From: Paulinella micropora | Taxonomy: Eukaryota; Cercozoa; Imbricatea; Euglyphida; Paulinellidae | Reading direction: 5' to 3' | DNA: 64,000 nt | NCBI GenBank assembly: GCA_019918135.1 | Contig: WBZZ01004558.1 | Span: 1-64,000, forward strand | Shown here: piece by piece, positions 51,235-60,170 of the stretch | How positions within the stretch are numbered: position 1 is the stretch's first letter | How the letters are laid out: every line of letters starts with the position of its first letter | Position numbers and translations under genes: made by a program | The notes under the pieces: generated by a model | Databases searched by the model: none | What the model was told of the DNA's origin: nothing | Seen by the model: only the letters and a program-made list of their open reading frames with translations

Positions 51235-53391
51235 ATGCACCCTGCTCGCGCAGCCTGGTGGAGCCTGTGTGCCCTCTGGGGCCTGTGGCGGGCCGGGGTC
51301 CGCGCCTACTGCCCGTTCGTGTGCCTGCCGCCCGGCTGCCCCGCGGCCGGGCGTGCTAGCAGCGTGACCATCCTCGAGCTGACGACGGCGGGCGCCCAGG
51401 ACACGTTCGTGTGGCCGCTGTGGCCGGATGCCGCGCCGACTGCGCGCCGTCGCCAGGCCCAGGCCTCCGTCCCGACTTCGTTCACGGTGGACTGGGGGGA
51501 CGGCTCGCCCCCCACGCCGTGCCTGGACGCCGGCGCCGCGCCCTGCGCGCACACGTACGCTGCTCCCGGCACGTACACGGTGACGGCGGACCCCGGCGGG
51601 CCCGACCCCGTGCGTGGCTGGGCGCTGACGCCGGCCTGGCACGCCGCGGCGCCCGCGGGCCTGCGGCTGGACGCCATCGTGCAGTGGGGCGAGCTGCGCT
51701 TCCACGCGACGAGCGGCTACCACCTGTACGCGGCGCCCGGGCTCGCGTACGTGCCCCCGCCGGCCTCGCTGCGGGACGCGGGTCTCGTGCGCGCCTGGGA
51801 CTACAGCTTCGCCGGCCTCACCACCCCGCTGCCGGACCCGAGCGACGGGCTCAACGTGTCGGGCGCCGAGTCGGCGGTCGGCATGTTCGAGGGCTCGGCG
51901 GGGCTGGCGAGCCTGGACGGCACGAGCGCCTGGGACACGCGCCGGCTGCGCAACGCGAGCCGCGCGTTCGCGGGCCTGCCGGCACTAGCCACGCTGGACC
52001 TGTCGCGCTGGGACACCGCCCGGCTCGAGGACGTGAGCGGGCTGTTCGACGGCAGCTCGGCGCTCACGCGCACGGGGGTCGGCGCCTGGACGTCGTTGCC
52101 GAGCCTGTCGCGCTTCGCGGGGCTGTTCCGGGGCCTAGGCCGTGACTTCCGGGAAGCGCTCACCGGCTGGTCGACGCCCGCGCTCGCCGCGGCCTCGACC
52201 GACTGCGCCCGGCTGGCGCCGTACACGGCGCTGGGCCCGGCGCACTGGCCCGCGGCGTGCGCGCGCTCCTCTCTGCTGGCGCTGGTGCGGGTGTCGTACG
52301 CTAACACCACCGCCACGCTGGGGCTGTCGCCCACGGCCGGCGGCGGGCCGAACTTCACGGTGGACTGGGGGGACGCCACCCGCCCCAGCGCCTGCGTCCA
52401 CGCCAGCGGCGCCCAGTGCCGGCACCGGTACGCGGGCGCCGGCGACTACTGGCTGCGCCTCGGCGGCCGCGTGGACGGGTGGTGGTACCTGACCGGCGCG
52501 TGCGTCGTCGACGTGCTGGCGTGGGGCGACGTGCAGCTGTACCACCCCGTCGACAGCACCGAGCCGCTCTTGATGAGGCCGTACCTGCCGGGCGACGGCT
52601 CCGACTCGTCCAGCGCCCCCGCGGAGGAATGCTACGCGCTGCGGTACCTGGCCCCCACGGCCGGCTCGCGGGCGCTGCACGGCGTGGCGCCCGAGTACCT
52701 GCTGTACCAAATGACAGAGTTTGTGGGCGACGCGCGCGACTGGGACTGGTCGTGGCTCACGCCCGCGACCCACCCCCAGGGCTTCCGCAGCCTGTTCGAA
52801 CACTGCCACCAATTCAACCAGGACCTCGGCGGCTGGAACACGAGCGGCGTCGCGAGCCTGGACAGCACTTTCGCGGCCGCCTTCAGCTTCAACGGCAGCG
52901 TCGAGGACTGGGACGTGAGCGGTGTCACGAACCTGCACGGGGCCTTCGCGTCCGCCTATGCCTTCAACCGGCCGCTGGGCGGGTGGCGGACGTCGTCCGC
53001 CACGAACCTGGACTCGATCTTCCTGGACGCCAGGGCCTTCAACCAGCCCCTCGACGGCTGGCCCACCGGCCGGGTCACCCGCCTGTCGTACGCCCTGGCT
53101 TGTCCGCTGCACAACTGCGTCTTTAACCAGCCCCTGTGCAGCTGGGACGTGTCGGCCGCGGCGGGCTGGGAAAATGGCGGCCTGTGGGGCATGTTGATGG
53201 GCAACTGTGTGTTCGATCAGGACCTCCGGAGCTGGAACCTCAGCCTGCATTCGGCCGGGGCGGGCGCGTGCGCACGGATCTTCCAGCCCTATGGTGTGTA
53301 CACGCCCGAGCAAGGCATCCAGCCGAGCCACCTGCCGGCCCAGTGTACTGGCTACGTCCGGGGATGCGGCAAAAATCAGGGGGAACAATAA
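51235..53391 (+). CDS. BspA/PKD-like secreted protein B (intact copy)
   Basis: 718 residues, the only uninterrupted member of the family here. Signal peptide about 1-24 (SLCALWGLWRAGVRA). PKD-like domain 83-119 with VDWGDG and AHTYAAPGTYTVT. A polybasic ARRRQAQA precedes it and is conserved in copies A, C and D but not E. First BspA-like block about 230-320 (DTRRLRNASRAFAGLPAL). Second PKD-like domain about 375-410 (VDWGDATRP, RYAGAGDYWLRL). DUF285 repeats about 515-670, each with WxTSxVTxLxxxF and AFNQPL. Cys-containing C-terminus with GYVRGCGK and no membrane anchor. It is probably secreted, with a recognition or adhesion role. The family is common in marine protists, Trichomonas and bacteria. 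It is the only copy on the forward strand. Confidence 0.85.
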   Translation: MHPARAAWWSLCALWGLWRAGVRAYCPFVCLPPGCPAAGRASSVTILELTTAGAQDTFVWPLWPDAAPTARRRQAQASVPTSFTVDWGDGSPPTPCLDAGAAPCAHTYAAPGTYTVTADPGGPDPVRGWALTPAWHAAAPAGLRLDAIVQWGELRFHATSGYHLYAAPGLAYVPPPASLRDAGLVRAWDYSFAGLTTPLPDPSDGLNVSGAESAVGMFEGSAGLASLDGTSAWDTRRLRNASRAFAGLPALATLDLSRWDTARLEDVSGLFDGSSALTRTGVGAWTSLPSLSRFAGLFRGLGRDFREALTGWSTPALAAASTDCARLAPYTALGPAHWPAACARSSLLALVRVSYANTTATLGLSPTAGGGPNFTVDWGDATRPSACVHASGAQCRHRYAGAGDYWLRLGGRVDGWWYLTGACVVDVLAWGDVQLYHPVDSTEPLLMRPYLPGDGSDSSSAPAEECYALRYLAPTAGSRALHGVAPEYLLYQMTEFVGDARDWDWSWLTPATHPQGFRSLFEHCHQFNQDLGGWNTSGVASLDSTFAAAFSFNGSVEDWDVSGVTNLHGAFASAYAFNRPLGGWRTSSATNLDSIFLDARAFNQPLDGWPTGRVTRLSYALACPLHNCVFNQPLCSWDVSAAAGWENGGLWGMLMGNCVFDQDLRSWNLSLHSAGAGACARIFQPYGVYTPEQGIQPSHLPAQCTGYVRGCGKNQGEQ

Positions 53392-53755
53392 CTGCGCCGG
53401 CCTTCGGCTGGGCCGGGCCCCGGCGGGCCCCGGCGGGCGGGCGGGCGTGGTGGGTGTGAGCCAGGGGGGCCGCGGCAGCCCAGGGTCCGGAGGCTCCGGG
53501 GGGGGGGGGCTGCGCCGGCCGGGGACTCTCTCCCTCGGGCTCCGTCTCCGGCCCCCTCCCCCTCCGGCCCCCCCCCCTCTCGGGGCCGCCCCCCCCCTTC
53601 CGGGAGGGGGCAGGGCGGGGGGAGAACGGCGCCACTCTCCCTGGCACGGGACGCGCCCCCGGAGGGGGGAGGTAGGGGGGTGCGGCCGCGCGGGCGGCGC
53701 TGCTAGCTTGGCAAAGCCTAGCGCCCTGGCTCTGCCGTCCCTGCCCGTGCTATTC
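53392..53755. other. GC-rich spacer
   Basis: C-rich and G-rich runs; no gene seen. Confidence 0.5.
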
Positions 53756-53965
53756 ATGCACCGACGCCGGGGTACGTGGCTGCGGGTGTGGCTGTGGCGG
53801 CTGCTGCTGTGGCTGGCGGTGGCTGGCGCTGGCAGCGGGGGCGCCTCCGTCGCCGCGTACTGTACGCCGGACCCGAGCCCCTCGGCCCCGGCCCCGGCCC
53901 CGGCCTCGCCGTCCCCGGAAGCCAGCATTCAGGAGGCGACCGTCTGGTTCGGGCCCGGGCCCTGA
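53756..53965 (+). CDS. Small predicted secreted protein
   Basis: 69 residues: a hydrophobic N-terminus (LWRLLLWLAVAGAGSGG) after an Arg-rich start, typical of a signal peptide, then a Pro/Ala/Ser-rich tail ending ATVWFGPGP. The start (Met-His, Trp-rich, then Ala-Tyr-Cys) resembles the N-terminus of BspA-like copy B, so it may be a truncated family member. It could also be a chance frame. Confidence 0.35.
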   Translation: MHRRRGTWLRVWLWRLLLWLAVAGAGSGGASVAAYCTPDPSPSAPAPAPASPSPEASIQEATVWFGPGP

Positions 53966-54483
53966 GAGCCTGGCGGCGGCGCCTGGCCAGCCGGCCTGGC
54001 CAGCAGGAGTAGAGAAAGAGAGATACGCTTTTAAAAAGGAGGCTCCGCTGCCTGGACCACCTGTTTTCTTGTTAAACTAAACCAGACTGACTTAGCAAGG
54101 TCACCGCAGCTGAGGGGATTAGGTCCGGGTGTGCAACCGGAGGGGTAGGACAGCTCTCCTAGACGCGCCCTTTCCCGACGTCAGGCGCCAGAGCAGTGGG
54201 GCTCAGGGGGTAAAAGGGGGGGGGGGCCTGGCAGCTAGCCGGAGCAGTGTCTTTTTTTTACTGGCTCCAGCTCTGCGTCGTCTTGCGCAGCCGCTGCGCA
54301 GGCAGGCAGAGAGGAGCCTCCCCTCGTCCCCTCTCTCCCCCCCCCCCCCGCCAGAACTACCCCCCCTCTTCCCAAGACTCTCCTCCTGGTTTTGCTGCCG
54401 CCAGCACCAACCAGCAAGAAAACCCGCTGCTCTGCGCGGATTCTACCCGCGCGTGACTGCGTTGGGGTGTGCCTCGCTTCTTC
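53966..54483. other. 3' flank of BspA-like gene C
   Basis: Contains a perfect hairpin (54284-54300) and a CCAGAACTACC motif (54350) also found downstream of gene E. No gene supported. Confidence 0.5.
54284..54300 (-). terminator. Hairpin in 3' flank of gene C
   Basis: TGCGCAG-CCG-CTGCGCA, a perfect 7-bp stem with a 3-base loop, about 185 bases after the stop. Genes D and E have different palindromes at similar positions. A 3'-end or mRNA-processing role is inference. Confidence 0.35.
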
Positions 54484-56775
54484 CTAAGGCTTACCACACC
54501 CGCGCACGTAGGAGCCGCTGCAGACAGCGGGCAGGTTGCTTGGGCTGATACCTACGCCAGGCTGGCTGATCCCCCTAGGCTGGAACATCTTCGTGCACAC
54601 ACTCGCACCGTATCTCGAAGCCACGTTCCAGGCCGTGAGGTCCTAATCAAACACGCAGTTGCCAGCGAACATATCGTATATGTTCCCGGTAGCCATGGCG
54701 GCCGACACTTTCCAGTTGCCCAGGGGCTGGTTAAACACACACAGACCCTTGGATGAGTCACATCCGAAGGTACCATATATGTTAGAGACACGGCTTGTGT
54801 CCCAGCCGCCGATCGGCTGGTTAAAGGCGTACGCGCTACGGAACGTCGAGGCTAGGCTGGTGACCTGGCTCGTGTTCCAGCCGCCGATCGGCTGGTTAAA
54901 GGCCTGTGTGCCCGTGAACGTCGAGGCTAGGCTGGTGACCCGGCTCGTGTTCCAGCCGCCGATCGGCTGGTTGAAAGCTAACGCTTCCCCGAACGCCCCC
55001 TCTAGGGTGGTGACCTGGCTGATGTCCCAGCCACCGACCGGCCGATCAAAGGCGTACGCGCCACCTAAGGTCCAGCTCATGCTCGTGACCTGGCTCGTGT
55101 TCCAGCCCCCGATGCTACCGTTGAAGGCCTTCGCACCCCAAAACGTTTGCGCCAGGTTAGCCACGCCGCTCGTGTTCCAGCCGTCGAGGTCCTGGTTGAA
55201 CTTGACGCAGTCCCCAAACAGGCAGGAGAAGCCGTTGGGATGGGTCGCGGGCGTGAGCCACGACCAGTCCCAGTCGCGCGCGTCGCCCACGAACTCGCTC
55301 ATTCCGAGCAGCAGGTAATCGGGCGCCACGCCGTGCAGGGCCCGCGAGCCGGCCGTCGGCGCCAGGTAGCGCAGCAGGTACTTGTCGTTAGCTAGGTACG
55401 GCGCCACTCGCGTGAAGAGCGGGGTCGTGCTGCCCACCGGGTGGTACAGCTGCACGTCACCCCACGCCACCACGTCCACCACCCAGGCTACAACAGCCCG
55501 TCCACGCGGCCGCTCAGGCGCAGCCAGTAGTCGCCGGCGCCCACGTACGTGTGGTTGCAGACGGCGTCGTTAGTGTGGTTACAGGCGCCGGGCGCCGACC
55601 CGTCCCCCCAGTCTACGCCGTACGTGCCGCCCTGGCCCGAGCCGGCCGCGGGCGACAGCGTCAGCATGGCCAGGGCGTTGGGGATGTGCGTGCGCACGAG
55701 CGCCAGGAAGTGCGAGCGCGAGCACGCGGCGGGCCAGTGCGCCTGGCTCAACGCCGTGTACGGCGCCAGCCGGGCGCAGTCGGCCGAGCCCGCCACGAGC
55801 GCGGGCGTCGACCAGCAGGCGAGCGTTTCCCGGAAATCGTTGCCTAGGCCCGCGAACAGCCCCGCGAAGCGCGACAGGCTCGGCAGCGACGTCCAGGCGC
55901 CGACCCCCGTGCGCGTGAGCGCTGCGCTGCCCGCGAACAGTTCGCTCACGTCCTCGAGCCGGGCGGTGTCCCAGCGCGACAGGTCGCTCGGCCACCGCCG
56001 GCAGGCCCGCGAACGCTCGGCTGGCGTTGCGCAGCCGGCGCGTGTCCCAACCTTGCGTACCGTACAGGCCCGTCAGGCCAGTGGAGCCCTCGAACATGCA
56101 AACCGCCGACTCGGCGCCCGACACGTTGAGCCCGTAGCTCAGGTCCGGCAGCGTAGCGGTCAGGCGAGCGAAGCTGTAGTCCCAGCTCTGCACGAGCCCC
56201 GTGTCCGCCAGCGAAGCCAGCGTCGGCACGTACGCGAGCCCAGGCGCCGCGTACAGGTGGTAGCCGCTCGTCTCGTGGAAGCGCAGCTCCCCCCACTGCC
56301 TCACGGCGCGCAGCCGCAGCCCTGCGGGCGCCGTGGCGTGCCAGGCGGGCGTCAGCGCCCAGCCGCGCACAGGGTAGCGTCCGCCGGGGTCCGCCGTCAC
56401 AGTGTACGTGCCGGGAGCGGCGTACGCGTGCGCGCAAGGCGCAACGCCGGCGTCCAGGCACTGCGTGGGGGGCGAGCCGTCCCCCCAGTCGACCGTGAAC
56501 GACGTCGGGACGGCCCCGGCCTGGGCCTGGCGGCGGCGGCGCGCCGTCGGGGCGGCGGGCGGCCACAGGGGCCACACGAACGTGTCCTGCGGGGCCGCCG
56601 TCGTCAGCTCGAGGATGGTGGCGCCTCCGGGGCACACGACCGAGTGGCACGCCTCCTCTTGGGTCGGGCATTGCAGCGGGTACGGGCACCCGGCGCCGGC
56701 GGCCCGGAGCCACCCGCACAGCAGGAGGAGGGGCCACGGGCGCCACGGCTGGCGGGCAGGGCCGAGCTGGTGCAT
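54484..56775 (-). pseudogene. BspA/PKD-like secreted protein C, degraded
   Basis: Start chosen at Met 56775 (MHQLGPARQPWRPW), which aligns with the other copies; the frame is open further upstream. Signal peptide, PKD-like domain, BspA-like block, second PKD-like domain and six or more DUF285 repeats (AFNQPIGGWNTSQVTSLAST type) are all recognisable. Lesions: a two-base loss near 55987 in the LPAxAxLDLSRW segment, another shift near 55489 after GRVDGL, and CAG to TAG (54643-54645) in VFDxDLTAW. It would end SYVRGCGKP at 54484. The three lesions make it the most damaged copy. The DUF285 repeats are almost identical to one another. Confidence 0.8.
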
Positions 56776-57001
56776 AATCCGTAGCAAAGGCGTGGTGGTT
56801 TTGGAAACTAACGCAGGCAAGTGTGCTGCCGCCAGCGTGGCGAGGCAGGGAAGAGAAGAAGGGGACGCGCCTTAGCGTGGCGTGGTGGGGGAGAGAAGAA
56901 GGCGACGCCCTTTCTACCACCTCCCCTCCCCTTTGTCCCGTCCCCGCCTCCCCGAGCAGTCGGAGACGGTCAGCCGCATGCCAATCTGCTGTCGGCAGGC
57001 G

Positions 57002-57135
57002 GTGCCCCCGGCGGACCAAGACTAGGTGGTGGGTGCCACCCGCTGGCCAAGACCAGGCGGCGGGTGCCACCGGCGCGCTAGAAGCAATGTCTGGGCTAGC
57101 ATACCCCAAAAGAACTGTATGTCAGGTGCCATGTC
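57002..57135. repeat. 31-bp array without foldback arms
   Basis: GTGCC units at 57002, 57033, 57064 and 57126, that is spacings 31, 31 and 62 (two periods). Same unit as in FB-1 and FB-2, here between BspA-like genes C and D. Confidence 0.65.
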
Positions 57136-57211
57136 CGGCTGATGCTAGTGGCTTGTGTGCGCCAAAGTAGAGACGTGTTTTTTAAATAGCTTCTGTTCTG
57201 CGTCTTTCGCC

Positions 57212-57223
57212 GGCGCATGCGCC
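57212..57223 (-). terminator. Palindrome in 3' flank of gene D
   Basis: GGCGCATGCGCC, perfect 12-base palindrome, about 180 bases after the stop of gene D. Confidence 0.3.
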
Positions 57224-57402
57224 AGTAGCAAGAAAGAAGCTTCCCTCGTCCCGTCTCCCTGTCTCCCAAAGAACAAGCCGTCCCCTTCCCCTAACCCCCC
57301 CGGCGATACTCTCTTCCTGGTGGTGCCAAGGAAAAGGCAGCACAAGAAAGCAAGAGACCCGGGCTCCCCGCGCCAGTGTATTCGCTGTGCATGTTGTGTG
57401 AC

Positions 57403-59691
57403 CTACAATGCAGGCTTACCACACCCGCGCACGTAGGAGCCGCTGCAGAGAGCGGGCAGATTGCTCGGCTGGATACCTACGCCAGACAGGTAAACCCCGG
57501 AAGGCTGGAACATCTTCGTGCAGACACTTGCGCCGAATCTCGAGGCCGCGTTCCAGGCCGTGAGGTTCTGATCGAAAACACAATTGCCTGCGAACATAGT
57601 CCCTATATTCCCCGTCGCCATCGCGGCCGATACATCCCAGCTGCCCAGCGGCTGGTTAAACACACAGCGGTATGCCGGGTTACAGTTGAAAGCATACCTT
57701 AAATCAGAGACACTGCTTATATTCCAGCTTTCCAGGTTCTGGTTAAAGGCGTGCGCGTTCCCGAACGCCGACGCCAGGCTGGTGACACGGCTTACGTCCC
57801 AGCCGCCGATCGGCTGGTTAAAGACGTACGCGTTCGCGAACGTCCTTGATAGGCTGGTGACCCGGCTCGTGTTCCAGTCGCCGATCGGCTGGTTGAAAGC
57901 GTACGCGTTCGCGAACGCCGTTACTAGGCTGCTGACCCGGCTCGTGTTCCAGCCGCCGATCGGCCTGTTAAAGGCCTCCGCCATATAGAAGGTCTCCTCT
58001 AGGCTGGTGACTTGGCTCGTGTCCCAGCTCTCGACGCTACCGTTGAAGGACGTAGCATCAGTGAAGGTGTAGGCGAAGCTAGCCACGCCGCTCGTGTCCC
58101 AGCCGTCGAGGTCCTGGTTGAACTTGGTGCAGCCTTCGAACAGAGAGCGGAAGCCGTTGGGGTGGGTAGCGGGCGTGAGCCACGACCAGTCCCAGTCGTG
58201 CGAGTCGCCCACGAACATCATCATTCCGCTGAGCAGGTACTCGGGCTCCACGCCGTGCAGGGCCCGCGAGCAGGCCGTCGGCGCCAGGTAGCGCAACGGA
58301 TACCCGTTCATCGCCCACGTGAAGAGTGGGGTCGTGCTGCCCACCGGGTGGTACAGCTGCACGTCGCCCCACGACACCACGTCAACTACCCGGGCGCCCT
58401 CTACGTACTGCAGCCCGTCGACGCTGCCGCTCAGGTGCAGCCAGTAGTCGCCGGTGCTGGCGTACGTGTGCGTGCAGACGGCACCGTCGGCGTGCTCGCA
58501 TGGTTCGGGCGCCGACCCGTCCCCCCAGTCCACGCCGTACGTGCCGCCCGCGCCCGGGCCGGCCGCGGGCGACAGCGTCAGCGTGGCCAGGACGTTGGGG
58601 GCTTGCGTGCGCACGAGCGCCAGGAAGAGCGAGCGCGAGCACGCGGCGGGCCAGTGCGCTTGGCCGAGCGCCGTGTACCGCGCCAGCTGCGAGCAGTCGG
58701 CAGAGCCCGCCACGAGCACGGGCGTCGACCAGCCGGCGAGCGACTCCCGGAAGTTGCTACCCAGGCCCGCGAACAGCCCCGAGAAGCGCGACAGGCTCGG
58801 CAGCGACGTCCAGCCGCCGACCCCCGTCCACGTGAGCGCCACGCCGCCCGCGAACAGTCCGCTCACGTCCTCGAGCAGGGCGGTGTCCCAGCGCGACAAA
58901 TCTAGCTCGGTCAGCGCTGGCAGGCCCGCGAACGCGCGGCTGGCGTTGCGCAGCCGGCGCGTGTCCCAGCCTCGTGTGCCCCACAGGCTCTGCAGGCCAG
59001 TGGAGTTCTCGAACAGGCCGACCACCGAATCGGCGCCCGACATGTTGAGCCCGTAGCTCACGTCAGGCAGGGTAGCGGTCAGGCGAGCGAAGCTGTAGTC
59101 CCAGCTCTGCACCAGCCCTGTGTCAGGCAGCGAAGCCAGCGTCGGCACGTACGCGAGCCCAGATGCCGCGTACAGGTGGTAGCCGCTCGACGCGTGGAAG
59201 CGCAGCTCCCCCCACCGCCTCACGGCGCGCAGCTGCAGGCCCGCGGGCGCCGTGGCGTGCCAGGCGGGCGTCAGCGCCCAGCCACGCACGGGGTAGCGTC
59301 CGCCGGGGTCCGCCGTCACCGTGTACGTGCCGGGAGCAGCGTACGTGTGCGCGCACGGCGCGGCGCCGGCGTCCAAGCACTGCGTGGGGGGCTAGCCGTC
59401 CCCCCAGTCGACCGTGAACGACGTCGGGACGGCGGCCTGGGCCTGGCGGCGCCGGCGCGCAGTCGGTGCGGCGGGCGGCCACAGGGGCCACACGAACATG
59501 TCCTGCGGGGCAGCCGTCGTGATTTCCAGGATCGTGGCGCCGCCGGGGCACACGACCGAGGGGCACGCCTCCTCTTGGGTCGGGCATTGCAGCGGGTACG
59601 GGCACCCGGCGCCGGCGGCCCGGAGCCACCCGCACAGCAGGAGGAGGTGCCACGGGCGCCACGGCTGGCGGTCAGGGCCGGGCTGGTGCAT
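57403..59691 (-). pseudogene. BspA/PKD-like secreted protein D, one nonsense codon
   Basis: A single frame of 763 codons from Met 59691 (MHQPGPDRQPWRPW) to 57403, with one TAG at 59392-59394. In the other copies this codon is TCG, the Ser of WGDGSPP in the first PKD-like domain. Signal peptide (HLLLLCGWLRAAGAG), both PKD-like domains, the BspA-like block and about seven DUF285 repeats (AFNQPIGDWNTSRVTSLSRT type) are present, ending GSYVRGCGKPAL. It is otherwise intact, so the TAG is recent, an error, or read through. A start after the TAG would lack the signal peptide. Confidence 0.82.
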
Positions 59692-59703
59692 CTCACGGGC
59701 TTG

Positions 59704-59713
59704 GTGGTTTAGC
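59704..59713 (-). promoter_or_regulatory. GCTAAACCAC box, BspA-like gene D
   Basis: Identical 10-mer to that before gene A, 13-22 bases before the ATG at 59691. The GC box (GCCGGCGTGGCGCGGCAGGG) follows at about 59764. Confidence 0.45.
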
Positions 59714-60076
59714 AGGTGGGGGAAGGGTGGCCAGGGGGGGGGGGGGGAAGACGGCGTCCCCGGCCGCCGGCGTGGCGCGGCAGGGCAGGGAGCAAGAAGA
59801 CTCGCCTCCCCCTCCTGTCTCCCTTCCTCCCCGCCCTCCTTCCTCCCCGCCGCCCGCTGCCCCGTGCGTCGGGCCGGCCGACCCCAAACAGGAAGCTGCT
59901 CTCTGCTGGCGGCGATGTGCGCGGTGGACGTCCGTGGACAGAAAGCTTAGGCGCGCGTTAATTGAGTTTATTAGGCAGAGGCTGCACACAGCAGCTGTCC
60001 CAGATTTAGGCTAAGTTTTGCTGCGCCAGTCAGAAGAGAGAAGCGCCCCCCTCTCCCAGAACTACCTCTGCTGGGT

Positions 60077-60091
60077 GGTGCTGCGAGCACC
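60077..60091 (-). terminator. Hairpin in 3' flank of gene E
   Basis: GGTGCT-GCG-AGCACC, perfect 6-bp stem with a 3-base loop, 80 bases after the stop of gene E; CCAGAACTACC stands just beside it. Confidence 0.3.
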
Positions 60092-60170
60092 AGCAGGCCA
60101 GGGACCTGCTGCTGCTCTGCTCTGGGTTTCGGCCCCCGCGCGAGTGTTTCCGCCGTAACTGGTGTCCTAG

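Noticed and set aside
52135..53928. Long reverse frame opposite BspA-like gene B
   Set aside because: No domain, and gene B on the forward strand has signal peptide, PKD-like and DUF285 features throughout.
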